Part shown: positions 53,275-62,493 of the stretch, piece after piece | How positions within the stretch are numbered: the first letter of the stretch is position 1 | How the letters are laid out: every line of letters starts with the position of its first letter | NCBI RefSeq assembly: GCF_009650435.1 | Contig: NZ_VVIP01000008.1 | Span: 124,001-188,000, forward strand | DNA: 64,000 bases | Reading direction: 5' to 3' | Source: Foetidibacter luteolus | GTDB lineage: Bacteria > Bacteroidota > Bacteroidia > Chitinophagales > Chitinophagaceae | Made by a program: the position numbers and the translations under genes | The notes under the pieces: generated by a model | Seen by the model: only the letters and a program-made list of their open reading frames with translations | Told to the model about the DNA's origin: nothing | Databases searched by the model: none

Positions 53275-53484
53275 CATCGTACATCCCATATCATACATCC
53301 CATATCGTACATCCCACATCGTACATCCCACATCGTACATCCCACATCGTACATCCCACATCGTACATCCCACATCGTACATCCCACATCGTACATCCCA
53401 TATCATACATCCCACATCATACATCCCACATCGTACATCCAATATCATACATCCCATATCATACATCCCACATCATACATCTTA
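53275..53484. repeat. Minisatellite of about fifteen 14-bp units
   Basis: The unit is CATCGTACATCCCA, with variants CATCATACATCCCA and TATCATACATCCCA. The tract covers 210 bp, close to 15 units, without spacers. Long reading frames on both strands across it are products of the repeat and not genes. The tract is 38 bp upstream of the NIPSNAP start, within the 811-bp spacer 53238-54048. Apart from the R2 copy after it, I see nothing else there. Confidence 0.92.
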
Positions 53485-53520
53485 CATAAAAAAAGTACTT
53501 CGTACTTCTTTCTTCGTACT

Positions 53521-53622
53521 TGGGGGTGCCCCCAAGCTATCGCAAGGGGTCGGGCTTTCCGCTACAAGTCCTCGCCACTCGTTCCTCGTGGCTGTGGGCT
53601 TTCCGCTTCAATCCCTCACCCG
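53521..53622 (+). repeat. Dispersed repeat family R2, copy 5
   Basis: TGGGGGTGCCCCCAAGCTAT at the left and CGCTTCAATCCCTCACCCGA at the right. About 20 bp in the middle (CCTCGCCACTCGTTCCTCGT) differ from the other copies. It directly follows the minisatellite. Confidence 0.82.
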
Positions 53623-54048
53623 ATGGTGAAACCTCCTGCCTCTTTTGCAGGCAGCTTCATGCCCGGCCACCCTGTGTCAGAAAATAGCTTGAACCCGTTG
53701 TGCATAAGCAACTGCAGAATATGTCTTAAATAGTTGGAAACTGCCCTGCACTTATCGTAACTTGTATAGTTAAATCTGCTGTAACTTTCATAAGCATCGG
53801 TAACATACCCGCATGGCCATTAACTAAAGCGCCTACGCAATTATCAACAGCATATATTTCTTCATTCTTAATTATTTTCCCATGAACCTCTAACGCCTTG
53901 TAAAAGGCTTCCTGCGATTTATTAATACTGCTGGTGCCGCTTTCTTACAAACACCTTATCGCTGTTGCAGTTATGCAAAAATGGCCAACAAAGCCATACA
54001 TCAGCGGGGCACTGCCATGTACATTCATCACTATTAAACATTTACCGT

Positions 54049-57000
54049 ATGAAAAACAGGATACTGCGCATGCCTGTATGGCGCTTGGTGCAACGCCGCC
54101 TGTTTTTACCGGCACTGTTGGCTGTTATGCTGTGTTCTGTTAACAGCATAGCCCAAACCGGTAAAACATTTACTGTTAACATAACCGGCGACCAGGAAGA
54201 TTTTGATGCCGGCAATTTTCCCAACGACAATATCTGCGATGTAGATGCCGCAACCCCTGGTGAGCAATGCAGCTTCAGGGCGGCCATTCAAAACCACAAC
54301 AATAACCGCAACCTGGATTTAAACAAGATTTTTTTCAACATACCCGGTGCGCCCGGTACAGGAAGCATAGTTATAATGGTGGGCAGCACCGGCCTTGGCC
54401 CTTTACCGCCTGTGCTTGGCGCGGTTAGCATACAGGCACTAAACCAGGGTGGCCGGCGCATAGAGCTTAACGGCAGTCAGGCAGGCAGCAATGCCATCGG
54501 CCTGCAATTGCTGGGCGGTAATTGCAGCATAACGTTCTTTGTTATCAACAGTTTTTCATCGCATGGCATTTACATTGCAGGCACGCCGCCGCCTGGGGAA
54601 GGAAAACATGTTATTATGTCCAACTTTATTGGTACTGATGGGGAAGGCTTGCTGGATAAAGGTAACGGCGGCGATGGCATCCTGATTGATAACACACCTG
54701 GCAATCAATTAGGCGGTTCCGCATCGCTTGACAGAAACATTATTTCCGCTAATAAAGGCTATGGCGTACATATACTTGGCCGTGACCAGGCAGAAACTGG
54801 CCAGCCCAATGGAGCGCATGATAACCTGGTGCTCGGTAACCTGGTAGGTACAGATTTTTTTGGGGATAAAGACCTGCCCAATGCAAAAGGCGGCATATTA
54901 AATGAAACGGCCCCCAACAATACCATCGGTGGCGATAATGCCGGCGCTGGTAATACGGTACGCGGCGTTAAAAATGGTATATGGGTTGAGGGCAGCCTCT
55001 CAAAGGGCGTAAAAGTGCTGGGCAACTTTATTGGTAAAGACGGTACTACCGCCAAATTTACCGCCGGTATTTTTGCCCGCAGTGGAGAACAGCTTTCCGT
55101 ACAGGGCAACATATTAACCAATATAGATTCTGTGGGTATTGATATATACCTGGATGCTAATGGCAATTATAACATCCTCAAAAACTCCATTACAGGTAAG
55201 GTTAAAGCCGGTACAAAATTTACGTTTGGCACAGGCCGTACCATTGATGTTAATTACTCCAACAATATACACTACCAGAATACCACAGGCCTGCAGATAG
55301 AAGAATCGCTCAACAGTACCATTAACTGGTTGATAGCCGGTGATTCTATTACCGCCGGGCACACAGGCGCTAACATCACATTCAGGGCGGCAGGTAAAAA
55401 AGACCTTAACGGCAACCGCTGGAATGCCAATGCCGGTGTGGGATTTAAATACGTGGCAGATTTATCTCCGGCGGTACAGGCATCATTACTTTTTAACGGA
55501 GACGTATTTGCCGGCAATGGCGAAGATGGTTTTTCCGGTAAAGTGCAGTTACAGGCGCAGGCAGATTTCTTTTTCAGCATGCTTAACACCAGCAGTACGG
55601 GTAATGGCAAAGATGGCATTAGCATGGGCCTTTTTGCAACGGCCGGCGCCGAGGCTGATATTATTTTTGGCGGCGGTAACGATTATGGATTTAATGCCGG
55701 CCTGGGCGGCAGGATAGTCGGAGAAAAAACCAGTATTGATGTGTTTAAATTCACGCTTGAAAAAAATGGCATTCACGACAATATAGAGGGGGGCTGGTAC
55801 TTTTTTGACATTAAAGCTAAGTTCAGCGTTACAGAAAACCAGGTAGCCAATAACAAAGGCCCCGGCTTCATCTTGGCAGGCAGCAGCGAACTGCGTATTG
55901 ACAGCAACACCATCACCGGCAATACCATAGGCGTTCTTTCCCAGGATGCCGCGATAGCTTCCTTCGGGCACAACAGTATCACCGGTAATGGTAAGGGCAT
56001 TGTATTAACAGGGGCAGGCATTGGCTCATTCATAAACAATAACAGTATTTATAACAATACCGGCCTGGGCATAGACCTTGGTAATGATGGAATTACCTCT
56101 AACGATGCCGGCGATGCGGATACCGGCCCCAACAACCTGCAGAATTTTCCGGTGCTTACAGCAGCTAATCTAAGCGGCGGCAACCTTTCTGTACAGGGTA
56201 CCTTAAACAGCCTCGCCAATGCATTATACCAAATTGATTTTTATGCTAATGCTATTTGTAATGCTTCTGGTGCGGGCGAGGGGCAGTTGTTTGTAGGTAC
56301 ACATCAGGTAACTACAGGTGCTAATGGCAATGCCGCGTTTAATGTGCAGTTCAACAATGTAACGCTGCCGGCCAATGCTGCTATTACCGCTACAGCAACC
56401 AGTGCAGATAACAATACCAGCGAATTCAGCGCATGTATTGCTACAGGTGGAACAGTACTGAATGCAGACCTGGAACTGGTAAAATCAGCCGACAAAACTA
56501 CATTGGCCACCGGTGCCGATGTAGTGTTTACATTAAAGCTGGTTAACAAAGGGCCGGCCGCAGCCAGCAATATAACCGTGCAGGATGTATTGCCTGCCGG
56601 GCTTTCCTTTAAACAGGCCGTTGCAACCTCAGGCACATACAATAACGCTACCGGTAACTGGCACATAAGCAATCTTGGCAATGGGGCCACTGCCTCATTA
56701 AGTATTACCGCTACGGCCACGCTGGCAGGTTCTTATACCAATACCGCGCAGGTTACCGCAACCACCCCCGCGGATAACAATACCGCCAACAATAAAAGCA
56801 GCATTACCATACAGGTTACTGATGTAATAAGTATTGCAGACCAGTTAAGGCAGCTACGGCAGCAGGTGGTAAACCTGTTTAACAATGGGGAGCTTACCGT
56901 GCTGCAAAGCCGTTTGCTTACCGGCCTGCTCGATCTTGCCCTGGGCTTTAACAGCCGCAACTACCGGCCAGGCACTATCGCCAGCCTGCGTGCCTTTATA

Positions 57001-57447
57001 TTCTTTGTGCAGCGGTTTACCTTAAGGCCAAGGCTTACAAGGGCGCATGCAAAAGAGTTAACAGATGCGGCAAGAAAAATAATTGCGCAATTGCTGCAAC
57101 CTGCGGCGCCGGGTGCCAGGCAACAGCATGAAGACAGTACCGCAATAACCTCATATTTAGAAAAATACAGTAAACAACCAGCCGCGGTTGCTGAAATACA
57201 AGGGTGCTATCCTAACCCGTTTACCAGTTTCATCAATATTGCTGTAAATATTCAAAAGCCATGTTGGTTAACCCTGCGCATGTACGATGCAGGTGGCAAA
57301 ACAGTAGCCGCATTGGCCGGCCGTTTTATGCAGCCTGGCAGGCATAATATTTACTGGAATAATCTAAGCGTTGCACCCGGCATGTATTATATAGCTGTGT
57401 ACAATGGGCAGGCCATTCAAACCTACCCGGTAATTTGTATTAAATAA
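54049..57447 (+). CDS. Large T9SS-exported protein: CSLREA-like start, beta-helix, DUF11, C-terminal sorting domain
   Basis: A 1132-residue surface or secreted protein. The signal peptide (LFLPALLAVMLCSVNSIAQ, to about residue 36) precedes a CSLREA-like segment (TPGEQCSFRAAIQNHNNN, about 71-88). Then comes a long asparagine/glycine-rich right-handed parallel beta-helix (about 100-690, repeated NxIxGN/NTI.. rungs), and a DUF11/conserved-repeat Ig-like domain (about 805-922, LVKSADKTTLATGADVVFTL). The last ~80 residues are a type IX secretion sorting domain (CYPNPFTSFINIAV ... APGMYYIAVYNG). The beta-helix suggests carbohydrate binding or adhesion, though no catalytic residues are evident. The start is set by the signal peptide. 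Confidence 0.88.
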   Translation: MKNRILRMPVWRLVQRRLFLPALLAVMLCSVNSIAQTGKTFTVNITGDQEDFDAGNFPNDNICDVDAATPGEQCSFRAAIQNHNNNRNLDLNKIFFNIPGAPGTGSIVIMVGSTGLGPLPPVLGAVSIQALNQGGRRIELNGSQAGSNAIGLQLLGGNCSITFFVINSFSSHGIYIAGTPPPGEGKHVIMSNFIGTDGEGLLDKGNGGDGILIDNTPGNQLGGSASLDRNIISANKGYGVHILGRDQAETGQPNGAHDNLVLGNLVGTDFFGDKDLPNAKGGILNETAPNNTIGGDNAGAGNTVRGVKNGIWVEGSLSKGVKVLGNFIGKDGTTAKFTAGIFARSGEQLSVQGNILTNIDSVGIDIYLDANGNYNILKNSITGKVKAGTKFTFGTGRTIDVNYSNNIHYQNTTGLQIEESLNSTINWLIAGDSITAGHTGANITFRAAGKKDLNGNRWNANAGVGFKYVADLSPAVQASLLFNGDVFAGNGEDGFSGKVQLQAQADFFFSMLNTSSTGNGKDGISMGLFATAGAEADIIFGGGNDYGFNAGLGGRIVGEKTSIDVFKFTLEKNGIHDNIEGGWYFFDIKAKFSVTENQVANNKGPGFILAGSSELRIDSNTITGNTIGVLSQDAAIASFGHNSITGNGKGIVLTGAGIGSFINNNSIYNNTGLGIDLGNDGITSNDAGDADTGPNNLQNFPVLTAANLSGGNLSVQGTLNSLANALYQIDFYANAICNASGAGEGQLFVGTHQVTTGANGNAAFNVQFNNVTLPANAAITATATSADNNTSEFSACIATGGTVLNADLELVKSADKTTLATGADVVFTLKLVNKGPAAASNITVQDVLPAGLSFKQAVATSGTYNNATGNWHISNLGNGATASLSITATATLAGSYTNTAQVTATTPADNNTANNKSSITIQVTDVISIADQLRQLRQQVVNLFNNGELTVLQSRLLTGLLDLALGFNSRNYRPGTIASLRAFIFFVQRFTLRPRLTRAHAKELTDAARKIIAQLLQPAAPGARQQHEDSTAITSYLEKYSKQPAAVAEIQGCYPNPFTSFINIAVNIQKPCWLTLRMYDAGGKTVAALAGRFMQPGRHNIYWNNLSVAPGMYYIAVYNGQAIQTYPVICIK

Positions 57448-57477
57448 TAAATGGTTCATTCTATGGGTTGTTCATGT

Positions 57478-57505
57478 AACCCGCCGCTTATGCGGCGGGT
57501 TTTTT
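57478..57505 (+). terminator. Rho-independent terminator after the T9SS protein
   Basis: AACCCGCCGC-TTAT-GCGGCGGGTT followed by TTTT, 31 bp after the stop codon. It is a 10-bp GC-rich stem with a 4-nt loop. Confidence 0.92.
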
Positions 57506-57523
57506 GCCTTTGGCAAAAATAAA

Positions 57524-57605
57524 ATTATGGGCCCGGCAGAAGGAACATCTATTAAGCATCGTTGCGTCGCACTCTTGTACGGTTAGATTCGCTATGCAGC
57601 TTTTT
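57524..57605 (-). repeat. Dispersed repeat family R1, full copy
   Basis: On the plus strand GGGCCCGGCAGAAGGAACAT, then GCATCGTTGCGTCGCACTCT, TGTACGGTTAGATTCGCTAT, GCAGC. It is the reverse complement of the copies at 49591 and 60199. Confidence 0.85.
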
Positions 57606-57701
57606 CCGCATGGTAGGGTAGGATACCCATTCCGCCACTTTGCCGCCGGAGATTTTCAGATGGGTTACATTTATTTGCCCTTGCGCCACGGTTGTTGTAT
57701 T

Positions 57702-58973
57702 TTATTGCTGCTGCTTGAAAAATCTGTCCGCAAACCGCAGGTATTGCTGCCAGTCGTAAGGGGTTAATGCATGCCCGCCCTTACGCAGGTGATAGCCAAT
57801 GGAGCCATCGCCAACAGGCATGTTTTCATTAGGAGGTTGGGAACCTGGCAACCCCTTTAAACCATACAAAGCATACACTGCGCCGGCATGATACGCGGAA
57901 AGATATTCCCCTGTGGGGTCTGCCCATTGGTCTTCGCTTGCGCTGGCCACATACACAGGGCGTGGCGCAATCAGCGCTATCAGTTCATGAAAATCTACCG
58001 GCAAGTCATTTTCCTTATGATTGTATAATTTAAAATTATCGCTGAACCAGTGGGGAAATACGTTGTTCATAACATCAATCGTCTCGCCATACTTTCTTCT
58101 TGTAATAGCCGCCCCGCCTTCTCCCGAGTTATTTGAAATAACTATGGCAAAACGGGTATCCTGCGCACCCGCCCATAACGCGGTTTTGCCCAGGCGTGAG
58201 TGCCCAATGACTGCTGTTTTTTTCGCATCAAGGTCTTTATCTGTTTCTATATAATCCATGGCACGGCTTAGTCCCCAGGCCCACACACCTATGGCGCCCC
58301 ATTCATCTGCCGCGGGTTTTGTTTGCTCCTTGTTATAAAACAATGGGGCAATGCCCGCATTGATACTGTTGGCGCTATCGGGTTGCAGGTCGCCATAATA
58401 AATGGTGCCCAGTGCGTAACCCGCTGCGATGATCTGCTCTACCGGCCATGCATTCGCATCTGTGCCGCGGGAAGCTTCTGTTGCGTGATGATTTTTGTAT
58501 GCCGGTTCTTTGCCATAGGCAAACCATCTTTTAGAGAGGGAGATGCCTGTATCCGCATGTATTGCCTGGTTGCCCGAAAAATTTAACCCTAAAAACAGAG
58601 GCACAGGTTTATCTCTTCTGTTGGGGATATAAAAGAGTACGTCCATGTGATGTTTTTCATCTTTGGAAAAGTACACCCTTATCTCTTTGCGGGTAGCTGT
58701 TCCGTTTAATGCATTGGCATTGACGGATGTTGTTTTAAAATGCAGGAATGATTTTTTTGCTGGTGTTTTGCCCTGCACATTTTTTTCAAACAGTTGAAGT
58801 ATTTCCGGCCGGCGAAATTTTTCCCAATCTGTTTTGTTGCTGATCTTTTTTCCGGATTGGGTAACTAATGCATCCGGTAGTTGATAGGTTGTGTCGGCTT
58901 GTTGTTGCTGTGCTGCGCAACAGCAGCAGAGATGGGTAAAAATAATAATGTGCAAGAGTGTTTTTCTTTTCAT
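57702..58973 (-). CDS. Secreted CE15-like (glucuronoyl-esterase family) alpha/beta hydrolase
   Basis: A 423-residue exported hydrolase. Signal peptide MKRKTLLHIIIFTHLCCCCA. The nucleophile motif is GHSRLGKTALWAGAQD; the CE15 consensus GCSRxGK has Cys where this protein has His. NNSGEGGAAITRR and the distal YHLRKGGHAL histidine follow, in the order expected for glucuronoyl methylesterases, which cut ester links between lignin and glucuronoxylan. No carbohydrate-binding domain is present and no xylan genes are adjacent, so the natural substrate is uncertain. The ATG at 58973 begins the signal peptide; the longer frame upstream has no family match. Confidence 0.82.
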   Translation of the reverse strand: MKRKTLLHIIIFTHLCCCCAAQQQQADTTYQLPDALVTQSGKKISNKTDWEKFRRPEILQLFEKNVQGKTPAKKSFLHFKTTSVNANALNGTATRKEIRVYFSKDEKHHMDVLFYIPNRRDKPVPLFLGLNFSGNQAIHADTGISLSKRWFAYGKEPAYKNHHATEASRGTDANAWPVEQIIAAGYALGTIYYGDLQPDSANSINAGIAPLFYNKEQTKPAADEWGAIGVWAWGLSRAMDYIETDKDLDAKKTAVIGHSRLGKTALWAGAQDTRFAIVISNNSGEGGAAITRRKYGETIDVMNNVFPHWFSDNFKLYNHKENDLPVDFHELIALIAPRPVYVASASEDQWADPTGEYLSAYHAGAVYALYGLKGLPGSQPPNENMPVGDGSIGYHLRKGGHALTPYDWQQYLRFADRFFKQQQ

Positions 58974-59323
58974 ACCTGCGGTATATGTGGGATAATAGAA
59001 TTGTGTAATTACCGACAATACTACCGATTTTGTTTTACAATTGGAGGCCGGAAACATGGTGGGCAATACGGGTGAAAAGCCCTGTAGGCATGCAACCCGT
59101 TCTGAAAAAGTGAAGGATTTTAACTTGGCTCGGTTGAGAATCCATCAAGCTTAACATACTAAACAGAAAACATTCATGCTTTGTAGTGTTTGCCCATACT
59201 CAAGCTGATGCATGTTATGTTATAAAAAAGGTACGGCACCAACAATACAATAGCAATACAGCTTATGTTTAAGTGTAGTTAAAATGGAAATCCGGTAAAG
59301 GGATGCTGTTTTAAAAGACGGGT
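58974..59323. other. Spacer with no recognisable feature
   Basis: In this 350-bp stretch between the CE15-like gene and the lipoprotein gene I see no gene, repeat-family member or clear hairpin. Confidence 0.4.
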
Positions 59324-59749
59324 TTAGTTACCGTCTTTATACTTTAAAAAGTCTGCATGCAGCACACGTTTTGTTTGATTAACAGCCGTGGTTACGGTAG
59401 CGCTGTTGGTTTGCCACCACTGCCTGTGTGTTTCTGTTGTTGAAGTTGAGTTGGTGTTTTGTGAAGTTGCAATTACCCGTTCTTCCATATCGTAGATGAG
59501 TACCGCATCTGCGCCGCGTTTTTTGGCTTCATCTGTTATCTTGTCCTGTATTTTTTGGAAGTCATCAAAGAACATGGATTGCCCGTCAATTTTGCCCATT
59601 ACTTCATAACTCTTTTTAATGTCTGTTGTGCTGAAATAAATATCAACATTAGCGGTGGGGGTGTAATTGCGGCCAATGTATTGTACGGTAGGGCCGCAGC
59701 CAGCAATCAACAAGGTAAGAACTAAGATTAGAAAGGTTGCATTTCTCAT
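59324..59749 (-). CDS. Hypothetical lipoprotein
   Basis: A 141-residue protein with a lipoprotein signal (MRNATFLILVLTLLIAGC, Cys18). The mature part contains VDIYFSTTDIKKSYEVMGKI and DKITDEAKKRGADAVLIYDM, a pattern seen in small YbjQ/DUF4156-like lipoproteins in which 'A..GAdA' precedes a strand. I cannot assign a function. The tail is Thr/Ser-rich. I prefer the ATG at 59749, directly before the signal sequence, over one 18 codons upstream. Confidence 0.72.
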   Translation of the reverse strand: MRNATFLILVLTLLIAGCGPTVQYIGRNYTPTANVDIYFSTTDIKKSYEVMGKIDGQSMFFDDFQKIQDKITDEAKKRGADAVLIYDMEERVIATSQNTNSTSTTETHRQWWQTNSATVTTAVNQTKRVLHADFLKYKDGN

Positions 59750-59900
59750 AATAATCAGCTTTTTAGGTGCCTTAAAACTATACCTAAAAAATTGCATGGG
59801 CAATATGCTTAAGGTTATTTTAAAGCTGATGATATGTAATATGCGTGGGTGGTTTTATTACCCGGGTCAAATAAAGTTTCCTGCGCTAAAGGCGGCAGGC

Positions 59901-60107
59901 CAATGTCATTAAGTTAAGCCCCATCGGGGCTTGCTGTTTGTAGAAACAAAATCATTTATATGAACGGATGCCACGTAGTGGCTACCCAATCGTCGCTTAA
60001 GGGTAGCCGCTATGCGGCATAATTCCCTTGTTTTTATGCTATTTCTACAAACATGTAGCACCTACGGCGCAAAGAACAAAGTCTTTCTTCTTAACTTAAT
60101 GACATTG
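59901..60107. mobile_element. MITE family R6, 207-bp copy with 10-bp target duplication
   Basis: The ends CAATGTCATTAAGTTAAG (59901-59918) and CTTAACTTAATGACATTG (60090-60107) are perfect 18-bp inverted repeats. GGCGGCAGGC flanks both sides (59891-59900 and 60108-60117). The interior differs from the 38313 copy and holds its own inverted pair, GTTTGTAGAAA and TTTCTACAAAC. There is no coding capacity. The spacer 59750-60328 otherwise holds only an R1 copy. Confidence 0.9.
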
Positions 60108-60198
60108 GGCGGCAGGCACTGCGCTTTTCCTCCGTGGCATACACATGCTCAAAATTTTCTGACGCCGAAGGCGGCAGAAACACATACTGCACGGTGGG

Positions 60199-60280
60199 AA
60201 AAGCTGCGTAGCGAATCCAACAGTACAAGAGTGCGACGCAACGGCAGCTTAATTCATGTCCTGCTGCCGGGCCCATAAAA
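60199..60280 (+). repeat. Dispersed repeat family R1, full copy
   Basis: AAAGCTGCGTAGCGAATCCA, then GTACAAGAGTGCGACGCAAC, then GGCAGCTTAATTCATGTCCT and GCTGCCGGGCCCATAAAAAC. It is the cleanest copy of the family in the window. A short CCCCTTTAGGGG hairpin follows at about 60285. Confidence 0.87.
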
Positions 60281-60328
60281 ACACCCCTTTAGGGGACGGG
60301 GGCTTACTGCAGCGTATGCTGCTTCCAT

Positions 60329-61171
60329 TTACTCTGTTGCCGGTTGCCCGGCCAGCCATAGCAGACTGTTTAACACAAACCTGTTTTGCATAGTGTTGGC
60401 GAACGTATGAGAGAGTGTTTTGTTGGTTTTGTTTTCATAATCAATATCGTTGTGGCCCATGTTCATGTAAACCATTTTGTAGTTTTTGTTGGTCCAGGCA
60501 ACCGGGTAATAGCCGCTGTGCCATATTTCATGCTGCTTGGGGCCTGTACCCAGCGGAAAGCTTGCAGCATCTATGGACAGCAGTATGGAAATGTTGGGAT
60601 TGTTTCTTATGTCGTGCTGCCAGCGGTACCACTCATTGGGGGATGATTTAAATGTAACAGGAAGCCTGGCTGTGGCGGGGTGCGTGCTGTCTTCAACACG
60701 CAGTATGGCGGAAGTAGGCCGCCAGGTATTGCTTACATACTGGCCGCAGCCCAAAAACTCATCGTGGTACCAGTTCCAGTTTTGGGGAAAATCAGAAGGC
60801 GTTAAAGCGAATGCCGCAAAGTGAAAGCCCAGCCATGCACCGCCCTGCCGCATGTATTGCTCAAAAGCCTGGCGTTGGCTGGCTGTTTCGGGCCTGGTAT
60901 CAAGAAACACCACTACTTTGTAACGGGCAAGAAATGTGCTGTTAAGGTTGTTCCAGTTGGTGGTGGTATCGTAAGTAAAATTGTGTTGGTTGGCCATATT
61001 GGCAAACCACTGGTGGGCTTCTGCTGCAAAGCTAATGTGGGCCTGGTCGTTTTTGCCGGTATAAAAGGCAATTACTTTAAAACGGCTGCTGTGTTTTTGG
61101 GTATATGCCGCAATTGTGCAAAGAGTTAGCAAAAGCAACAGTAAAGATTGGTTGGCCATCTTGTTTGTCAT
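60329..61171 (-). CDS. Secreted ThuA-like domain protein
   Basis: A 280-residue exported protein with a signal peptide (SLLLLLLTLCTIAAYTQ). The ThuA/glutamine-amidotransferase-like fold is recognised by FKVIAFYTGKNDQAHISFAA, VVVFLDTRPETASQRQAFEQ, YMRQGGAWLGFHFAAFA and the final MVYMNMGHNDIDYENKTNKT. ThuA-like proteins are linked to sugar use (trehalose utilisation) but mostly lack the catalytic Cys of amidotransferases, as here. The start may be the ATG at 61171 or at 61159. It is divergent from the desaturase gene. Confidence 0.87.
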   Translation of the reverse strand: MTNKMANQSLLLLLLTLCTIAAYTQKHSSRFKVIAFYTGKNDQAHISFAAEAHQWFANMANQHNFTYDTTTNWNNLNSTFLARYKVVVFLDTRPETASQRQAFEQYMRQGGAWLGFHFAAFALTPSDFPQNWNWYHDEFLGCGQYVSNTWRPTSAILRVEDSTHPATARLPVTFKSSPNEWYRWQHDIRNNPNISILLSIDAASFPLGTGPKQHEIWHSGYYPVAWTNKNYKMVYMNMGHNDIDYENKTNKTLSHTFANTMQNRFVLNSLLWLAGQPATE

Positions 61172-61310
61172 GCAGGAAAGATACACTGTATAATTGTGCT
61201 GGTGTTAACTGTGGAAAATTGGCTGGATGGGTTGATTGCGATACCTTCGCCGCCTTTGCGGCTTTTTAAGAAGCATATAACCTATTGTACACTTTTTTAA
61301 TTGTTCTGAG

Positions 61311-62099
61311 TTGATTATTATTTTAATTGTCTTCGTATTGCATTGGTACCTGTCTTTGTTTTCTCAAACGTTCTTTTTGCACCGTTATGCTGCCCACCAG
61401 TCATTTTACATGAGCAAGGGCTGGGAGCGTTTCTTTTTTGTGTTTTGCTACCTAACACAGGGCTCATCTTACTTAAGCCCTAAAGCGTATGGCATTTTGC
61501 ACCGCATACACCATGCACATACAGATACGGAAGAAGACCCCCATTCACCATCATACGACAAAAACTTTTTTGCCATGATGTTGCGTACCCGTAAGGTGTA
61601 TAACGGCATCCTTTCCGGGGCTTTGCCGGTAGAAAAAAAGTTTACGAAAAACATACCCACCTGGGGCTGGTTTGACTGGTGGGCCAATAGCTGGTTGTCG
61701 AGGCTGTTATGGATAGGGCTGTACGTTTGGTTTTACGTTGCTTTTGCACCATCGGCCTGGTGGTTTTTATTGTTGCCCATACATGTGGTAATGGGGCCGT
61801 TGCATGGCGTTATCATTAACTGGTTTGCCCACAAGTATGGCGAAACCAATTTTGAAACGGACAATACTTCGAAAAATCTTTTTAAAGTTGACTGGCTGAT
61901 GATGGGAGAGGGGTACCATAACAATCACCACGTGTACCCTTCAAGAACAAATTTCGCGGCTGTTAAAGGCGAATTTGATTTTTGTTACCCGATAATAGTA
62001 TTGCTGGACAAATTGAATGTGATACAAATTGCCACCGCCGGCAAACAACCGGCAGTAAGTGAGAAAGAAAAACAAGTGCCCGAAAAAGCCAGGGCTTAA
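61311..62099 (+). CDS. Membrane fatty-acid (acyl-CoA-type) desaturase
   Basis: A 262-residue di-iron membrane desaturase that introduces a double bond into acyl chains. The three histidine boxes are HRYAAH (residues 24-29), HRIHHAH (about 64-70) and YHNNHHVYP near residue 203. Four hydrophobic helices surround them. The first codon appears to be TTG at 61311; no ATG lies before the first histidine box, and the in-frame stop upstream is at 61278. The stop overlaps the RRM gene's stop by 4 bp in a tail-to-tail arrangement. Confidence 0.88.
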   Translation: MIIILIVFVLHWYLSLFSQTFFLHRYAAHQSFYMSKGWERFFFVFCYLTQGSSYLSPKAYGILHRIHHAHTDTEEDPHSPSYDKNFFAMMLRTRKVYNGILSGALPVEKKFTKNIPTWGWFDWWANSWLSRLLWIGLYVWFYVAFAPSAWWFLLLPIHVVMGPLHGVIINWFAHKYGETNFETDNTSKNLFKVDWLMMGEGYHNNHHVYPSRTNFAAVKGEFDFCYPIIVLLDKLNVIQIATAGKQPAVSEKEKQVPEKARA

Positions 62100-62431
62100 A
62101 GATAGCGCCTTGGCCTGGGGGGGCGGCTGTTGTATCCACCACCACTGTTGCTGTTACCAAAGCCGCCGCGGCCACCGCCTCCGCCACCCTGTTGTTCATC
62201 TGCTTCTTTTACAGATAACTGCTTTCCACGCATGTTAGCGCCGTCAAGGGTATTGATGGTTTGGCGGGCTTCTTCATTGTCGGGCATATCAACAAATCCA
62301 AAACCACGGCTTCTGCCGGTTTGCCTGTCTGTAACAACACGGGCAGAGGTTATCTCGCCATAAAGTTCAAACATTTCTTTAAGATCGGTGTCATCAAAGT
62401 CAGCAGGAAGGCTTGCAACAAATAGTTTCAT
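62096..62431 (-). CDS. Glycine-rich RRM RNA-binding protein
   Basis: A 111-residue RNA-binding protein. One RNA recognition motif covers residues 1-78, with RNP-2 LFVASL (3-8) and RNP-1 RGFGFVDM (42-49). A Gly/Arg-rich tail follows (QQGGGGGGRGGFGN ... PPRPRR). Small RRM proteins of this type are common in Bacteroidota and are thought to act as RNA chaperones, including in the cold. The 3' end overlaps the desaturase stop codon on the other strand. Confidence 0.92.
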   Translation of the reverse strand: MKLFVASLPADFDDTDLKEMFELYGEITSARVVTDRQTGRSRGFGFVDMPDNEEARQTINTLDGANMRGKQLSVKEADEQQGGGGGGRGGFGNSNSGGGYNSRPPRPRRYL

Positions 62432-62493
62432 AATAAGAGTTAAGCTGCAAAAATAGTGATACTAAGCCACCGGAAGCTATAATTGCCAATAAA

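Noticed and set aside
53275..53484. Possible CRISPR array
   Set aside because: The units are 14 bp and contiguous with no unique spacers, and no cas gene is in the window.
53267..53629. Overlapping reading frames on both strands coding for Ser-His-Ile/Pro-Thr-Ser-Tyr-rich repeat proteins
   Set aside because: They are produced by the 14-bp tandem repeat, which has no stop codon in several frames. No start context or homology supports translation.
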